The notes under the pieces were generated by a model. It was not told the DNA's origin and did not search any database. It saw only the letters and a list, made by a program, of their open reading frames with translations. This document shows positions 52,073 to 60,702 of a stretch of DNA of 64,000 nucleotides, piece by piece. The DNA comes from Streptomyces cadmiisoli (GTDB taxonomy: Bacteria > Actinomycetota > Actinomycetes > Streptomycetales > Streptomycetaceae), in the NCBI RefSeq assembly GCF_003261055.1, contig NZ_CP030074.1, positions 558,001-622,000 on the forward strand. The letters are read 5' to 3'. Position numbers and translations under genes: made by a program. How positions within the stretch are numbered: position 1 is the first letter of the stretch; every line of letters starts with the position of its first letter.

Positions 52073-53313
52073 GCACCGCGCCGCCGCACCCGTCACGTGC
52101 CGCCGAGCCGCGATTCCGCGACGCGCTGCGCGGCCTGCCCGGACGGGTGTGGATCGTCAGTCTCGGCATCCTGGTCAACCGGGTCGGCAACTTCCTGCCC
52201 GTGTTCATCGTGTTCTACCTGACCGAACGCGGCCATTCCGCCGGTGCCGCGGGGTTCGTACTGGGCGTGTCCGGTCTGGGCAACGTGCTCGGCAACGCCG
52301 TCGGCGGCCACCTCGCCGACAAGATCGGCCGACGCTGGACCATCATGCTGTCCGGCGTGACCACCGCCGCCCTGACGGCGGCGGTGCCGTTCCTCGAACC
52401 GCTCCCGGTCATCGTCGTGGTGGTCGGACTCATCGGTGTGACCTCGCAGATCTACCGGCCGGCCGCGGCCGCGGTGCTGCTGGACTCGGTGACGAACAAC
52501 CAGCAACGGCTCGCCGCCTTCGGGGTGTTCCGCTTCGCGATGAACATCGGCGCGGCCCTGGGCGGAGTCATCGGCGGCGTGCTGGCAAGCGCCTCGTACG
52601 TGGAGCTGTTCCTGGGCAATGCCGTCGCCTGCCTGCTGTTCGGCGTGGTGGTGGCGGTACTGCTGCGCGACGCGCCCTCAGCCCAGGCCGACGCGGGCGA
52701 TACGGACACGCAGGCGGACGGGGCCGTGGGCTACCGGCAGGCCTTCGCCGACCGCACCCTGCTGCGCTTCCTGCTGATGACCGTGGTGGCCGAGTTCGTC
52801 TACATCCAGTCCACCGTCGGCCTGCCCCTGCACGTCGGCGACGTGGGGCTGACCGAGCGCGACTTCGGTCTCCTCATCGGGCTCAACGGCCTGCTGGTGC
52901 TGGTGTTCGAGCTGCCCATCACCGGTGCGGTCTCCCGCTGCCGGCCGCAGTACGTACTGGCCGTCGGCAACCTGCTCATCGGAGTCGGCCTGGCACTGAC
53001 CGGGTTCATGAGCAGCATGGTCCTGCTGTCGGTGACGGTGCTGATCTGGACACTCGGCGAGATGATGGCCAGCTCCGTGGCCCACGCCTACCTGGGAAGT
53101 CTGGCTCCGCCGCGGATGGTCGGGCGCTACCAGGGGCTGTACGGCGCCGCATACACCGCCGGTACGGGCGCCGGACCGCTCATCGGCGGCGCGGTGTACG
53201 CGGTCGGCCCATGGGCCCTGTGGACCCTGATCGGCACGGCCGGACTGCTGGCCGCCCGGCTCTGCCTGCCGAGCCGCCGCGCGGCGGCCGCAGCGGACAA
53301 GCCGGATTCGTGA
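52069..53313 (+). CDS. MFS exporter
   Basis: 414 residues from the GTG at 52069, whose last two bases overlap the ligase stop (GTGA), implying translational coupling. About 12 transmembrane helices are visible. The loop 2-3 motif GGHLADKIGRRWTIML matches the MFS motif A. A cytoplasmic acidic loop separates the two halves (RDAPSAQADAGDTDTQADG). The second half has LIGLNGLLVLVFELPITG. It resembles drug:proton antiporters. Probably exports the product of the ATP-grasp ligase, under control of the divergent WYL regulator. Confidence 0.9.
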   Translation: MSTAPPHPSRAAEPRFRDALRGLPGRVWIVSLGILVNRVGNFLPVFIVFYLTERGHSAGAAGFVLGVSGLGNVLGNAVGGHLADKIGRRWTIMLSGVTTAALTAAVPFLEPLPVIVVVVGLIGVTSQIYRPAAAAVLLDSVTNNQQRLAAFGVFRFAMNIGAALGGVIGGVLASASYVELFLGNAVACLLFGVVVAVLLRDAPSAQADAGDTDTQADGAVGYRQAFADRTLLRFLLMTVVAEFVYIQSTVGLPLHVGDVGLTERDFGLLIGLNGLLVLVFELPITGAVSRCRPQYVLAVGNLLIGVGLALTGFMSSMVLLSVTVLIWTLGEMMASSVAHAYLGSLAPPRMVGRYQGLYGAAYTAGTGAGPLIGGAVYAVGPWALWTLIGTAGLLAARLCLPSRRAAAAADKPDS

Positions 53314-53459
53314 CCGGGGAGTGGGCAGCCGGCCCACAGCCTCCCGCGGTCCGATCACCCACCCACCCGCCACGGCGGAGGGTGCACCGCGATCATGTGA
53401 CGGACCGCCTCGGCCCGGGTGAGTTCGGCACGCAGGGGGCGTGAGGCCGGCCCGACGGC

Positions 53460-53980
53460 CTACCGCGCGCACGGCAGCGTCACGGTCACCGTCAGTCCGC
53501 CGCCCGTACGCGGTGCGGCGGCGGCGTCCCCGTGGTGGGTGTGGGCGACGGCCCGGACGATCGACAGCCCCAGGCCGCTGCCGCGTGTGGACCCCACCCG
53601 GTCGGTCAGCCGCCGGAACGGTTCGAACAGGACCGGGATCTCGTGCGGGGCGAGGGTGGCGCCGTCGTTGCCGACGCCCACGAAAGCGCCCGCCGCCGTC
53701 GTCCCGGTCCGCACGTCGAGCACGCCCTCGTCCAGGTTGTATTTGACGGCGTTGTCGACGAAATTGCCGATCATCTGCTCCAGCAGCAGGGGATCGCCGG
53801 TGACCGGAGCCTCGTCCAGGTGCGCCCGGACACGCAGGTTCCTGCGCCGGCACCGCTCGTCCATCTGGTCGAGCACCGAGCAGGCAACCTCCGCCAGGTC
53901 GACGGGCAGAAGGTCGGACGTGGCGCTCTCCGCGCGGGCGAGCGTCAACAGCGCGTCGATGAGCCGCTCGTGGCAAGCCG
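53460..53980 (-). pseudogene. 5'-truncated sensor histidine kinase
   Basis: The C-terminal half of an OmpR-type histidine kinase: HERLIDALLTLARAES (end of the dimerisation helix), N-box MIGNFVDNAVKYN, LFEPFRRL and GSGLGLSIV. The phosphoacceptor His, transmembrane sensor and start are missing, and the response-regulator gene that normally precedes such a kinase is absent. Homology ends near 53975-53990, exactly where the DUF3152 remnant on the other strand begins. Confidence 0.8.
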
Positions 53981-54676
53981 CCCACCGGTGACGGCGCGGA
54001 CGCGGCGTCCGGAACGCGCGCCCCACCCCCGCCGAGCGCCTCTGCCCCGCCGCGTCCGAAAGCGGACGGCGGCTCGCGCACCGGCGGTCCCGGGCGCGAC
54101 TCCACCTACCTGGAGCGGGGACCGGGCACCTTCACCTGGGCCGTACCCGCGAGCGGCCGGGCCGGCCGGGGCGGGAAACTCGTCCGCTACGGCGTGAAAG
54201 TGGAGGACGGTACAGGGCTTGACGCCGCAACCGTGGCCGCCGAGATCGACCGTGTCCTGCGTGACGATCGGGGCTGGACGCGCCGGGGCGTCGCCTCCTT
54301 CCAGCACGTCACCGGACCGCCGTACGACATGGTGCTCCAGATCGTCTCGCCCGCCACCGCCGACGAAATGTGCGGCGCCTGGGGCCTGGACACCGGCGGC
54401 GAGCTCAACTGCGCCAACGCCCCGGACCTCGTCGTCAACGTACGCCGCTGGGTCGAGCTCAGCGACCAGTACAAGGGCCGCCCGCACGACTACCGCGCAT
54501 TGATCATCAACCACGAGGCGGGGCACGTCCTCGGCTACGGCCACCGCGGCTGCCCCGGACCCGGGAAGCCCGCCCCCGCCCTGATGCAGCAGATCAAGGG
54601 CCTTGACGGCTGCGTGGCCAACCCCTGGGTGAACGACGACGCGGGCGCGTTCATCGACGGCCCCCGTATCCCCTGA
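53981..54676 (+). pseudogene. 5'-truncated DUF3152 zinc-peptidase-like protein
   Basis: The reading frame is open from 53963 and reads as a Pro-rich linker (APPPPPSASAPPRP), then the DUF3152 domain (GPGTFTWAVPASGR to GCVANPWVND). It keeps HEAGHVLGYGHRGC with all zinc ligands. A start codon, signal peptide or membrane anchor and upstream ribosome binding site are lacking; a GTG at 54194 would remove the first strands of the domain. DUF3152 proteins are normally secreted or membrane-anchored. Either a remnant, or a protein started at an internal GTG; the former fits the break with the kinase remnant better. Confidence 0.65.
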
Positions 54677-54707
54677 GCCGCGCGCCGCATCCCCTGAGCC
54701 GCGCCGC
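54668..54707 (+). repeat. short tandem duplication over the DUF3152 stop codon
   Basis: ATCCCCTGAGCCGCGC occurs at 54668 and again at 54689 (units of 21 and 19 bases). Both copies include the CCCTGA that ends the DUF3152 frame. Confidence 0.7.
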
Positions 54708-54758
54708 ATCGCACAACCCACCCCCCTGCGAACCCCCTCTGAGAAACCGGAGAACCGC

Positions 54759-55715
54759 ATGCTCACCGACGTTCGTGCATCCCTGGCGACGCGCAGGAGG
54801 GAAGTCGTCGCGGCGGCCTGCACGGCACTGTTCGCCGCCGTCGTCTACGCGACCGCCGTCCTCACCCCGGCCGGGCAGGAGCTGGAGAACGCCCTGTTCC
54901 GCTTGCCGGAATTCCCCACTGACCCCGGCGGCACCCCCATCACGCTCGGCCCGCCCCCGGAAATCACCGACACTCCGACCACTGTGATCCTCCGGTCCGG
55001 CCACGCCGCGGCCCTCGGCGGGCTTCTGCTGCTGGTGCCGCTGGCCCGCAGGAAGGTGAGCCTGGCGGTGTGGGGCCTGGTGACGCTGACCGGGTCCGCC
55101 GTGACAGCGGGCGTTCTGAAACAGCTCCTGCCCCGCCCGCTGCTCGATCCCTCCGCCCTCGACCTGACGGCGGACAACAGCGCCCCCAGCGGGCACGCGA
55201 CCATGGCGACCTCTCTGGCGCTTGTGGCCCTGGTCGTGTGCCCGGCGGCCGTGCGGTACATCGCGGCGCCGGCAGCGGTCGCCCTGTCGGCCCTGACCTC
55301 CTACTTCGTGCAAGGGGCGGGCTGGCACCGCCCCTCCGACATCGTGACCGCCGCCGCCGTCTCGCTGCTGTGGTGCCACCTCGCCTCGGCGCTGGTACCC
55401 GGAGCCGCCGAGGACATCGCCGCCACGCGCACGAAGCGCCCGTGGGCGCTGTCCCTGGGAGTGGCGGCGGCGACCGCCGCCGCCCTGTGGTGGGCTCGGG
55501 GCCAGGGCACCGAACTGGACGCCCTGATGGTTGCGGCCGCCGCTGCCCCGTGCGCCGCAGTCGTGGTCCTCACACACCACCGCTACCGGACAGAGGGTCC
55601 CCACCCCGTGCCCGTGGCCTCGCCGCAGGTCCATGGTGAGGGCGAGATCACGGCGGTGAGTGCGGAGGGCCGGCTGACGCCCGCCACCGAGGCGCCGTCT
55701 TCCGGGCACAGGTGA
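54759..55715 (+). CDS. PAP2-family phosphatase
   Basis: 318 residues; GGAGAACCGC precedes the ATG. Six hydrophobic helices with the three PAP2 motifs in order: KQLLPRPLLDPS, then PSGHATM, then WHRPSDIV. The catalytic His are in motifs 2 and 3. A C-terminal two-helix extension and soluble tail follow. The enzyme would remove phosphate from a lipid phosphate such as undecaprenyl diphosphate or phosphatidate at the outer membrane face. A larger gap after the first helix (residues 40-72, Pro-rich) is slightly unusual. No operon partner. Confidence 0.9.
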   Translation: MLTDVRASLATRRREVVAAACTALFAAVVYATAVLTPAGQELENALFRLPEFPTDPGGTPITLGPPPEITDTPTTVILRSGHAAALGGLLLLVPLARRKVSLAVWGLVTLTGSAVTAGVLKQLLPRPLLDPSALDLTADNSAPSGHATMATSLALVALVVCPAAVRYIAAPAAVALSALTSYFVQGAGWHRPSDIVTAAAVSLLWCHLASALVPGAAEDIAATRTKRPWALSLGVAAATAAALWWARGQGTELDALMVAAAAAPCAAVVVLTHHRYRTEGPHPVPVASPQVHGEGEITAVSAEGRLTPATEAPSSGHR

Positions 55716-56132
55716 GGTGACGCGCGCACCGTTGCGGTGAACCGCTGGGTCGTCTTCGAGGGCTGGCACAGGCTGCGGACGACTGGCCGATGAGGAGCAG
55801 TGACCCCGCAGCACCGGCCCCGGCTGCCGTGCTGCCACGACGTGTTCGTGCCGCCGACCGATCCTGCATGCGGTCTCACCGAAACGTGCTCCAGCCCTGT
55901 CCCTCCGGCTGCTTCAGGTCCCGGGACGGAGGCATCCCAGCAGGTCAGAAGGGCAGGTGTCCCGACTTCCGCGAAGCAACCGGGATCAGCTGGCGAGGGA
56001 TGTTCCACCGCTGCAAACTCTGCGTACCGGCCACGCAGATCGCCTTCAGGGGCGAACGTGCCGGTGGTCATGGCCGTGCGGCACAAGCCGCTCGAGGCCA
56101 CATCTGCTCCCTCGCTGAAAGGAACCTTCACC
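55716..56132. other. intergenic region
   Basis: 417 bases without a supported gene. AAAGGA lies about 11 bases before the ATG at 56133. Open frames running through it show no coding features. No repeat or terminator recognised. Confidence 0.5.
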
Positions 56133-56411
56133 ATGCGTGTACGCAACGTGCTGCCCGCTCTCGCCGCCCTCGCCGTCACCGGACTGGGCCTGGTGGGTGC
56201 GGCGCCCGCCGTCGCCGCACCCACCGCGGTCCCGGCACAGCCGTCCGTAGCCCAGCAGGCGCTGGGGCACGACGTCTACCGTGGCTGGTACATGAGCAAG
56301 GGCGGCTGCGAGGAGGCCGGCAACGCCGGCGTCACGCGCGGGCACTGGGACAACTTCAGCTGCGCCCCCGGACGCGGCGAAATCCTGTGGCACCTGTGGA
56401 CCAACCGCTGA
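56133..56411 (+). CDS. small secreted protein with one Cys pair
   Basis: 92 residues. A clear signal peptide (RVRN, then VLPALAALAVTGLGLVGAAPAVAA) with cleavage near AVAA-PTA leaves a mature protein of about 65 residues. It contains two Cys (KGGCEEAG, NFSCAP) in a WYMSKGGCEEAG...W...C...LWHLWTNR pattern. This shape recurs in small secreted Streptomyces proteins of unknown function; the Cys probably form a disulfide. A 15-bp hairpin follows. Confidence 0.8.
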   Translation: MRVRNVLPALAALAVTGLGLVGAAPAVAAPTAVPAQPSVAQQALGHDVYRGWYMSKGGCEEAGNAGVTRGHWDNFSCAPGRGEILWHLWTNR

Positions 56412-56429
56412 TCGTCCAGCCGAATTTGA

Positions 56430-56474
56430 CGCCTGCCGGTGGTCGGCCGCTGGACGGCAGACCACCGGCAGGCG
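56430..56474 (+). terminator. terminator hairpin after small secreted protein gene
   Basis: A 15-bp perfect stem (56430-56444 with 56460-56474) around a 15-base loop, 18 bases past the stop codon and in front of the convergent VanZ-like gene. Confidence 0.8.
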
Positions 56475-56551
56475 GTGCGGCCGCCGGACGGCTTGTGCGG
56501 CACGGGCGCGATGACGTGCCGCACACCGCCTTCAGTTCGGCAGTTGTGCTG

Positions 56552-57172
56552 CTACACGGCGATCGTATTGACCCTGGTCGGGCTGTGGGGTTCACGCGCG
56601 AGTACGGAGTCGGGCAGTGCGAGGCGCGAGAACACGTCCCGGGGGAAGGAGAGCTTGAGTGTCAACTGGATGAGTGAGTAACCCAGCAGGCAGCCGAGAG
56701 CGTTGGTGAGCACGTCATTGACATCGGCGCCGCGATAGTTGTTGAAGAGAACGCACCCGAGAATCTGTGCCACCTCGATCGCCAGGCTGAAGGCCGCCCC
56801 GTAGGCGAGGGCCCGGCGCGGGGAGGTGACCTTCCCGGAAACAAAGGGCAGCAAGACACCCAACGGCACTGTCATGATCACGTTGAGTACGGCAGTGGGA
56901 ACGTCCAGGGTCAGTACAGGAATCCAGTTGATCTGGTTGTACCAGGCCATATCGTCCGCCAACTTTCCATACGCGATCTGAAACGGAAAGAAGGTGACGC
57001 CGGCGACTCCTGCAATGTAGGTCGCTGTCACGGTCCGGATGGGGATCGACCGCCATCCCCACTGGGGTCCCGAACCATTGCGGATCGCCCGCAGTACGAG
57101 GAAGCCGAAGAACAGAACGACGAGCGGGGTGCATACCGGCAGCGCTTCCAACCGGTAGTTGATGTCGCCCAT
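56552..57172 (-). CDS. VanZ-like membrane protein
   Basis: 206 residues from the ATG at 57172, fixed by AGGAGG upstream; the frame is open further but without coding features. Five hydrophobic helices, with the VanZ motifs NQINWIPVLTL, NVIMTVPLGVLLPFV, SLAIEVAQILGC and FNNYRGADVNDVLTNALGCLLG. VanZ proteins occur in glycopeptide-resistance clusters and elsewhere; no van genes are nearby, so a direct resistance role is not supported. Probably a membrane or cell-envelope role. Divergent from the 57528 gene. Confidence 0.85.
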   Translation of the reverse strand: MGDINYRLEALPVCTPLVVLFFGFLVLRAIRNGSGPQWGWRSIPIRTVTATYIAGVAGVTFFPFQIAYGKLADDMAWYNQINWIPVLTLDVPTAVLNVIMTVPLGVLLPFVSGKVTSPRRALAYGAAFSLAIEVAQILGCVLFNNYRGADVNDVLTNALGCLLGYSLIQLTLKLSFPRDVFSRLALPDSVLAREPHSPTRVNTIAV

Positions 57173-57527
57173 TATCGTTTTCCTCCTGAGGTGCGCAGCG
57201 GGTTGCCGGGCTCGATGCGGCCCGGGAATACATGTGATGGCACTGATGTGAACTGCGTGAACGGAGACGACTATCCCGGAGCGGCACCTACGGCGGGATC
57301 CGCCGAAGGGCAGATCTTGCGCCATCCCCTACGACTTTCGGCCGACTGCTCCAACCACGGCCGCAGAGCGTCCGGGAGCGTCTGGAACAGCTTGAGCGGG
57401 GCAGCAGACCATGGCAGAGCGCCTGGCTATGCTTCCTGGCGGGTTGGCATCGTGGAGCGTCACAGCTTTCACCAAGGGTGGTGGTGAGGGTGCCTCCATA
57501 CCGATCACCGTCACGGAGGGGGTGTCG
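57173..57527. other. divergent intergenic region
   Basis: 355 bases between the VanZ-like start and the 57528 start. Apart from the AGGAGG of the VanZ gene and GGAGGGGG before 57528, I recognise no operator or promoter. Confidence 0.4.
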
Positions 57528-57887
57528 ATGGATTTCAGGCAGTTGGATCCGGCTTGTGTGAAACGGATTCTCGAACGAGAAGTAAGCCTGCGCGACCTAA
57601 GATATATCGCTCAAGTCGAAGTCGATCCGGCGGCGCTGGAGCATTGTTGGGGCAGCCCGGAAGTCGTGTCCGACTATCTCGCCGAGTGGGTCTGCTTCGC
57701 CTTTTCGCCTGGCGAGGGACAGGCGTTCTTTCTGCAGCGCGAGGTGCATCATCCTCCCGCCCCCGGCTTCATTCTGAGCGTGACCAGGGGGCTGTTCTTC
57801 ACCGAGGCAGCTGAATTGATCGTGAGGGCATTGGGGATTGCGGGGGCGCGGGTGGTCCGTATGACCGAAGAGGCCTGGCCTGGGTGA
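57528..57887 (+). CDS. small protein of unknown function
   Basis: 119 residues. The ATG at 57528 is preceded by GGAGGGGGTG; an upstream ATG at 57411 is less likely. Soluble alpha/beta protein (FRQLDPACVKRILEREVSL; FAFSPGEGQAFFLQREV; FFTEAAELIVRALG) with no motif I recognise. Start codon and reading frame have normal codon bias. No operon partner; the opposite-strand HTH gene is convergent. Confidence 0.6.
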   Translation: MDFRQLDPACVKRILEREVSLRDLRYIAQVEVDPAALEHCWGSPEVVSDYLAEWVCFAFSPGEGQAFFLQREVHHPPAPGFILSVTRGLFFTEAAELIVRALGIAGARVVRMTEEAWPG

Positions 57888-58127
57888 TCGCCGATGCAGT
57901 AACCACAACAGCCGCAACGTGATCACCCCAGGACCAGCCTGTACTGACTGCGGCACCAAGGCAGGGCGGCTGACACATGCGCCAGGCGGTCTTGTGCGGC
58001 GCGGCGAAATGTTTGGCGGGACGCAAGGAGTAACTGTCGTTGTTGATACAGACGCCGCCATGGGCAGTAGCCCAACCCACAGGGCCTGGCAGCGCTCGCA
58101 CTGTCCGTGCCAAACAGTCCGCTGAGG

Positions 58128-58979
58128 TCAGTGCAGCGCCTCGATGGCCCTCACGATCAGCGCGCGGGCGTTGGCCCCGTAGACAGCCATGCCGCGCAGT
58201 TGCTCGAACGACCTGACGTACAGCGCGATATCGGACGGCTGGGTGACCTGCACGCGGGCCGCCAGCAGCTCGACCGACACGAGGGTGTCGTCGTAGATGT
58301 GGAACAGTTCCTGTGGCCATAGGGAGCGCTCAGTCGTGGCACTGGGGATGACACCGAGCGACACCTGCGGCAGGGCGCCGGCGGTGAGGAGGTAGCCGAG
58401 CTGGGCGGCCATGTCGTCCTGGTCGCCGAGCCGGTAGTAGAGCACTGGTTCCTCGATGACCATGGCGAATCGGCGGCCCGGTTCATGGATGATCCGCGAC
58501 CGTTCGAGCCGGGCGGCAACCGCTTCGGCGACGTCGTCGGGGATGTCGCGGAAACGGGTGATCGAGGTCATGAGGCCACGCGCGTAGCCTTCGGTCTGGA
58601 GCAGGCCGGGAACCATGGTGGGCGAGTAGATCCGGAACAGCTTCGTCGCTCTGAACAGCGGCACGTAGCTGTGCTGAAGCTGCTTCAGGCCGGTGCGGAC
58701 CTTGCGCTGCCATTCGATGTACATGGATTCGGCGGTACGCGACTGGGCGATGATGTCCCCGGCCTGGCCTGCGGCGCCACAGGCCTCGCACCAGCGGCGG
58801 ATGTCGTCGGCGGAGGGCGGGGTGCGGGCGCCTTCGATGCGGTAGGTCTTCGGATGGGACCAGCCGCAGCGTGCAGCCAGTTCTGCTCCGGTGATCCCTG
58901 CCTCGGCACGGAGCTCTCTCAGGCGCACGGCGACGGCTTCGCGGGCGGCCTGGGCCGATGAGGACGGGGAGATCGGCAT
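58128..58979 (-). CDS. Scr1-type HTH regulator (DUF5753)
   Basis: 283 residues from the ATG at 58979, after which the XRE-type HTH begins (VAVRLRELRAEAGITGAELAARCGWSHPKTYRIE). The frame is open 30 codons further upstream. The C-terminal DUF5753 ligand-binding domain starts near residue 100 (VPLFRATKLFRIYSPTMVPGLLQTEGYARGLM) and ends SFEQLRGMAVYGANARALIVRAIE. It follows the DUF6879 gene by 23 bases on the same strand. This pair behaves as a toxin-antitoxin-like or regulatory couple in Streptomyces; the HTH is presumed to control its own operon. Confidence 0.9.
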   Translation of the reverse strand: MPISPSSSAQAAREAVAVRLRELRAEAGITGAELAARCGWSHPKTYRIEGARTPPSADDIRRWCEACGAAGQAGDIIAQSRTAESMYIEWQRKVRTGLKQLQHSYVPLFRATKLFRIYSPTMVPGLLQTEGYARGLMTSITRFRDIPDDVAEAVAARLERSRIIHEPGRRFAMVIEEPVLYYRLGDQDDMAAQLGYLLTAGALPQVSLGVIPSATTERSLWPQELFHIYDDTLVSVELLAARVQVTQPSDIALYVRSFEQLRGMAVYGANARALIVRAIEALH

Positions 58980-59002
58980 GAGCTGGACTGGCCGCCTTCT
59001 CG

Positions 59003-59530
59003 TCAGGTGATCTGGTAGGTGTCGTGCGGGACGGCGCGTTCCCACACGGCCTCGAATGCTTCGCCGCACAGCTTTGCTGCGGCAGAGTTCGTGCTGACCT
59101 CGCCGCCCGCTGAGGCGCCCTCACCGGTGAAGTGGTTCCACCGGATCAGCCGGTCGTCGATCAGCCAGAAGTCGTTGCCCGGCAGCGCGATGTCGGAGGC
59201 TCGCCGGCGGGGCAGCCACCGTACCTGCTCGCCCGCGGCGACGTTGGTGAAGGTGCCGTCGTACAGGAACCGGGTGTAGTCGCTGACCGGTTCCGACACG
59301 ATCCGGGCGCGGCGCACCACGACGCCGCGGCCGACCGTCTCCTGAATGAGGTCGAGCCACGGGCGCCACCAGGAGGCGCGGTCGGCCGGGTCGCGTCGGA
59401 CACCTGCGCGCCAGTCCGCGAACGGGCCCTTCTCGTAGTCGACCGCGTAGCTGTCCCGCATCTCCAGGTGAACGGCCGAGCGGGATGCCGACGCGAGGAG
59501 CTCAGGGAACGTCGGGACGTTCAAGGACAT
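59003..59530 (-). CDS. DUF6879 protein
   Basis: 175 residues. Sequence landmarks (MRDSYAVDYEKGPFADWRAG; RRARIVSEPVSDYTRFLYDGTFTNVAAGE; VRWLPRR, then ALPGNDFWLIDDRLIRWNHFTGEG) are those of DUF6879, almost always found next to Scr1-type HTH genes in Streptomyces. Cytoplasmic, possibly phospholipase-D-like in fold. Its start overlaps the stop of the 86-residue gene upstream by 29 bases, and the HTH gene follows after 23 bases, so the three form one operon. Confidence 0.9.
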   Translation of the reverse strand: MSLNVPTFPELLASASRSAVHLEMRDSYAVDYEKGPFADWRAGVRRDPADRASWWRPWLDLIQETVGRGVVVRRARIVSEPVSDYTRFLYDGTFTNVAAGEQVRWLPRRRASDIALPGNDFWLIDDRLIRWNHFTGEGASAGGEVSTNSAAAKLCGEAFEAVWERAVPHDTYQIT

Positions 59531-59762
59531 CGCACGCCTCCCTGATCATCGGCACCATCCTGGCGGGGATACGGATCACGGCCTCGTGGTCCGGGATGCC
59601 GGCCGCGTGCCCAGGCGCTTCGAACGCGGAACAGGCCGCTTCGAGTTCAGGCCCTGGCTTCCAGCCCTGGAATACGAGTTCGCCCTTCTCCTGGTCGATC
59701 CACACGGTGGGACTCTCTCCGTCCCCGGTGTTCGGATCGATTCCGATGAACTGTAGATCCAC
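59502..59762 (-). CDS. small acidic protein, first gene of the DUF6879 operon
   Basis: 86 residues, no recognised domain. The VWIDQEKGELVFQGWKPGPELEAACS segment and acidic composition resemble the small acidic protein often placed first in DUF6879/Scr1 operons. Overlaps the DUF6879 start, so translation is probably coupled. Confidence 0.7.
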   Translation of the reverse strand: MDLQFIGIDPNTGDGESPTVWIDQEKGELVFQGWKPGPELEAACSAFEAPGHAAGIPDHEAVIRIPARMVPMIREACDVLERPDVP

Positions 59763-59977
59763 GACCGCCTCCGGCTCTCATCGTGTTCAGAGATGTACAC
59801 CACCGTCGAGCGCCCGCCTGTCCTGGTCAAGGTCGCAAACAGGTCACGTGCACATCGGTGCACATTCCTGGCGACGGCAATGTTCACGCTCCTAGCGTCG
59901 AGAACACGAAGAAGCCCGGCGGTCGTGCGACCGGCCCCGGGAACGGCCAACGCGCAGATCTGTGAGGGAGCGCCGAC

Positions 59978-60190
59978 ATGGCAGAGGGCACGCGCCGCCG
60001 AACGACCCCGACCCCGGCCCCTGTTCATCTCCTCGACCCCACGCGCCCGCCGCGGCCGGCACCCGGCTGCGACGTCTGCGCGGCGCTCGACCGGCAACGC
60101 GCCCAGGCGGAGAGGTCCGGCAACACTCGCCGCGCCATCATCACGGAGGACGAGATCCGGAAGCACCCGCGGCACAGGAACCGGCCGTGA
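59978..60190 (+). CDS. small CxxC protein
   Basis: 70 residues; GAGGGAGCG precedes the ATG. Arg/Pro/Thr-rich start, then GCDVCAAL (a CxxC that may bind metal) and a basic helical tail. Unknown function. Its TGA stop overlaps the GTG of the next gene, so the two are translated together. Small proteins of this type are common beside DUF6879/Scr1 loci, which faces it here across 215 bases. Confidence 0.65.
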   Translation: MAEGTRRRTTPTPAPVHLLDPTRPPRPAPGCDVCAALDRQRAQAERSGNTRRAIITEDEIRKHPRHRNRP

Positions 60191-60414
60191 ACGACGGGCC
60201 GCCGCAGTTCGAGCCTGAACCCCGACGTGAGTTCCTGCCTCGCCTCGAGACACTGCCGCAGATCGCGCCTGTAGCCCTGCTGACGATCAGCGTGTCCCGT
60301 GACAACGGGCGCACATGGGAGGGCACCAGGACCTTCCGCAGCAGCGACAACGTGAGCCCATTGATGGGGTCCATGTGGCCTCCGTGTGCGTGCCGTCGCT
60401 GTCGGATGTATTGA
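60187..60414 (+). CDS. small protein coupled to the CxxC protein
   Basis: 75 residues from the GTG at 60187, overlapping the previous stop (GTGA). It contains LTISVSRDNGRTWEGTRTFRSSD and ends with WPPCACRRCRM, a Cys pair set. The RDNGRTW segment and Trp-Pro-Pro-Cys ending recur in a small Streptomyces family of unknown function. Confidence 0.65.
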   Translation: MNDGPPQFEPEPRREFLPRLETLPQIAPVALLTISVSRDNGRTWEGTRTFRSSDNVSPLMGSMWPPCACRRCRMY

Positions 60415-60702
60415 CCGGGCTCCCGCGCCGGGTACGCCGCCGATCGCGCCGTGTCATGACCGTCCATCCCGTACCCCGTCGTGCGAGGGGGGTTGGGGGA
60501 CGACGGCGCCCTGGTCCGAGTTCCTCCGCCCGGAGTGAGGCCATCTTTCAGCCACCAGCCAAACCCGCCACCATGCAAGCGAAAGTCCGAGAGTCGGACC
60601 CGTGCAACTGGGAGTGGGACATTGGCCGAGCCAGAATCCGGACCGTCAGCGCCGACACCGATTCGCCGACGACACCCACAGAAACCGGGAGTCGCGACGG
60701 CC

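Noticed and set aside
53460..53980. Functional sensor kinase
   Set aside because: The phosphoacceptor helix, sensor and start codon are missing, and there is no response-regulator gene beside it.
56552..57172. VanZ as evidence of a glycopeptide-resistance cluster
   Set aside because: No vanH/A/X, vanS/R or other resistance genes nearby; VanZ-like proteins are widespread in Streptomyces.
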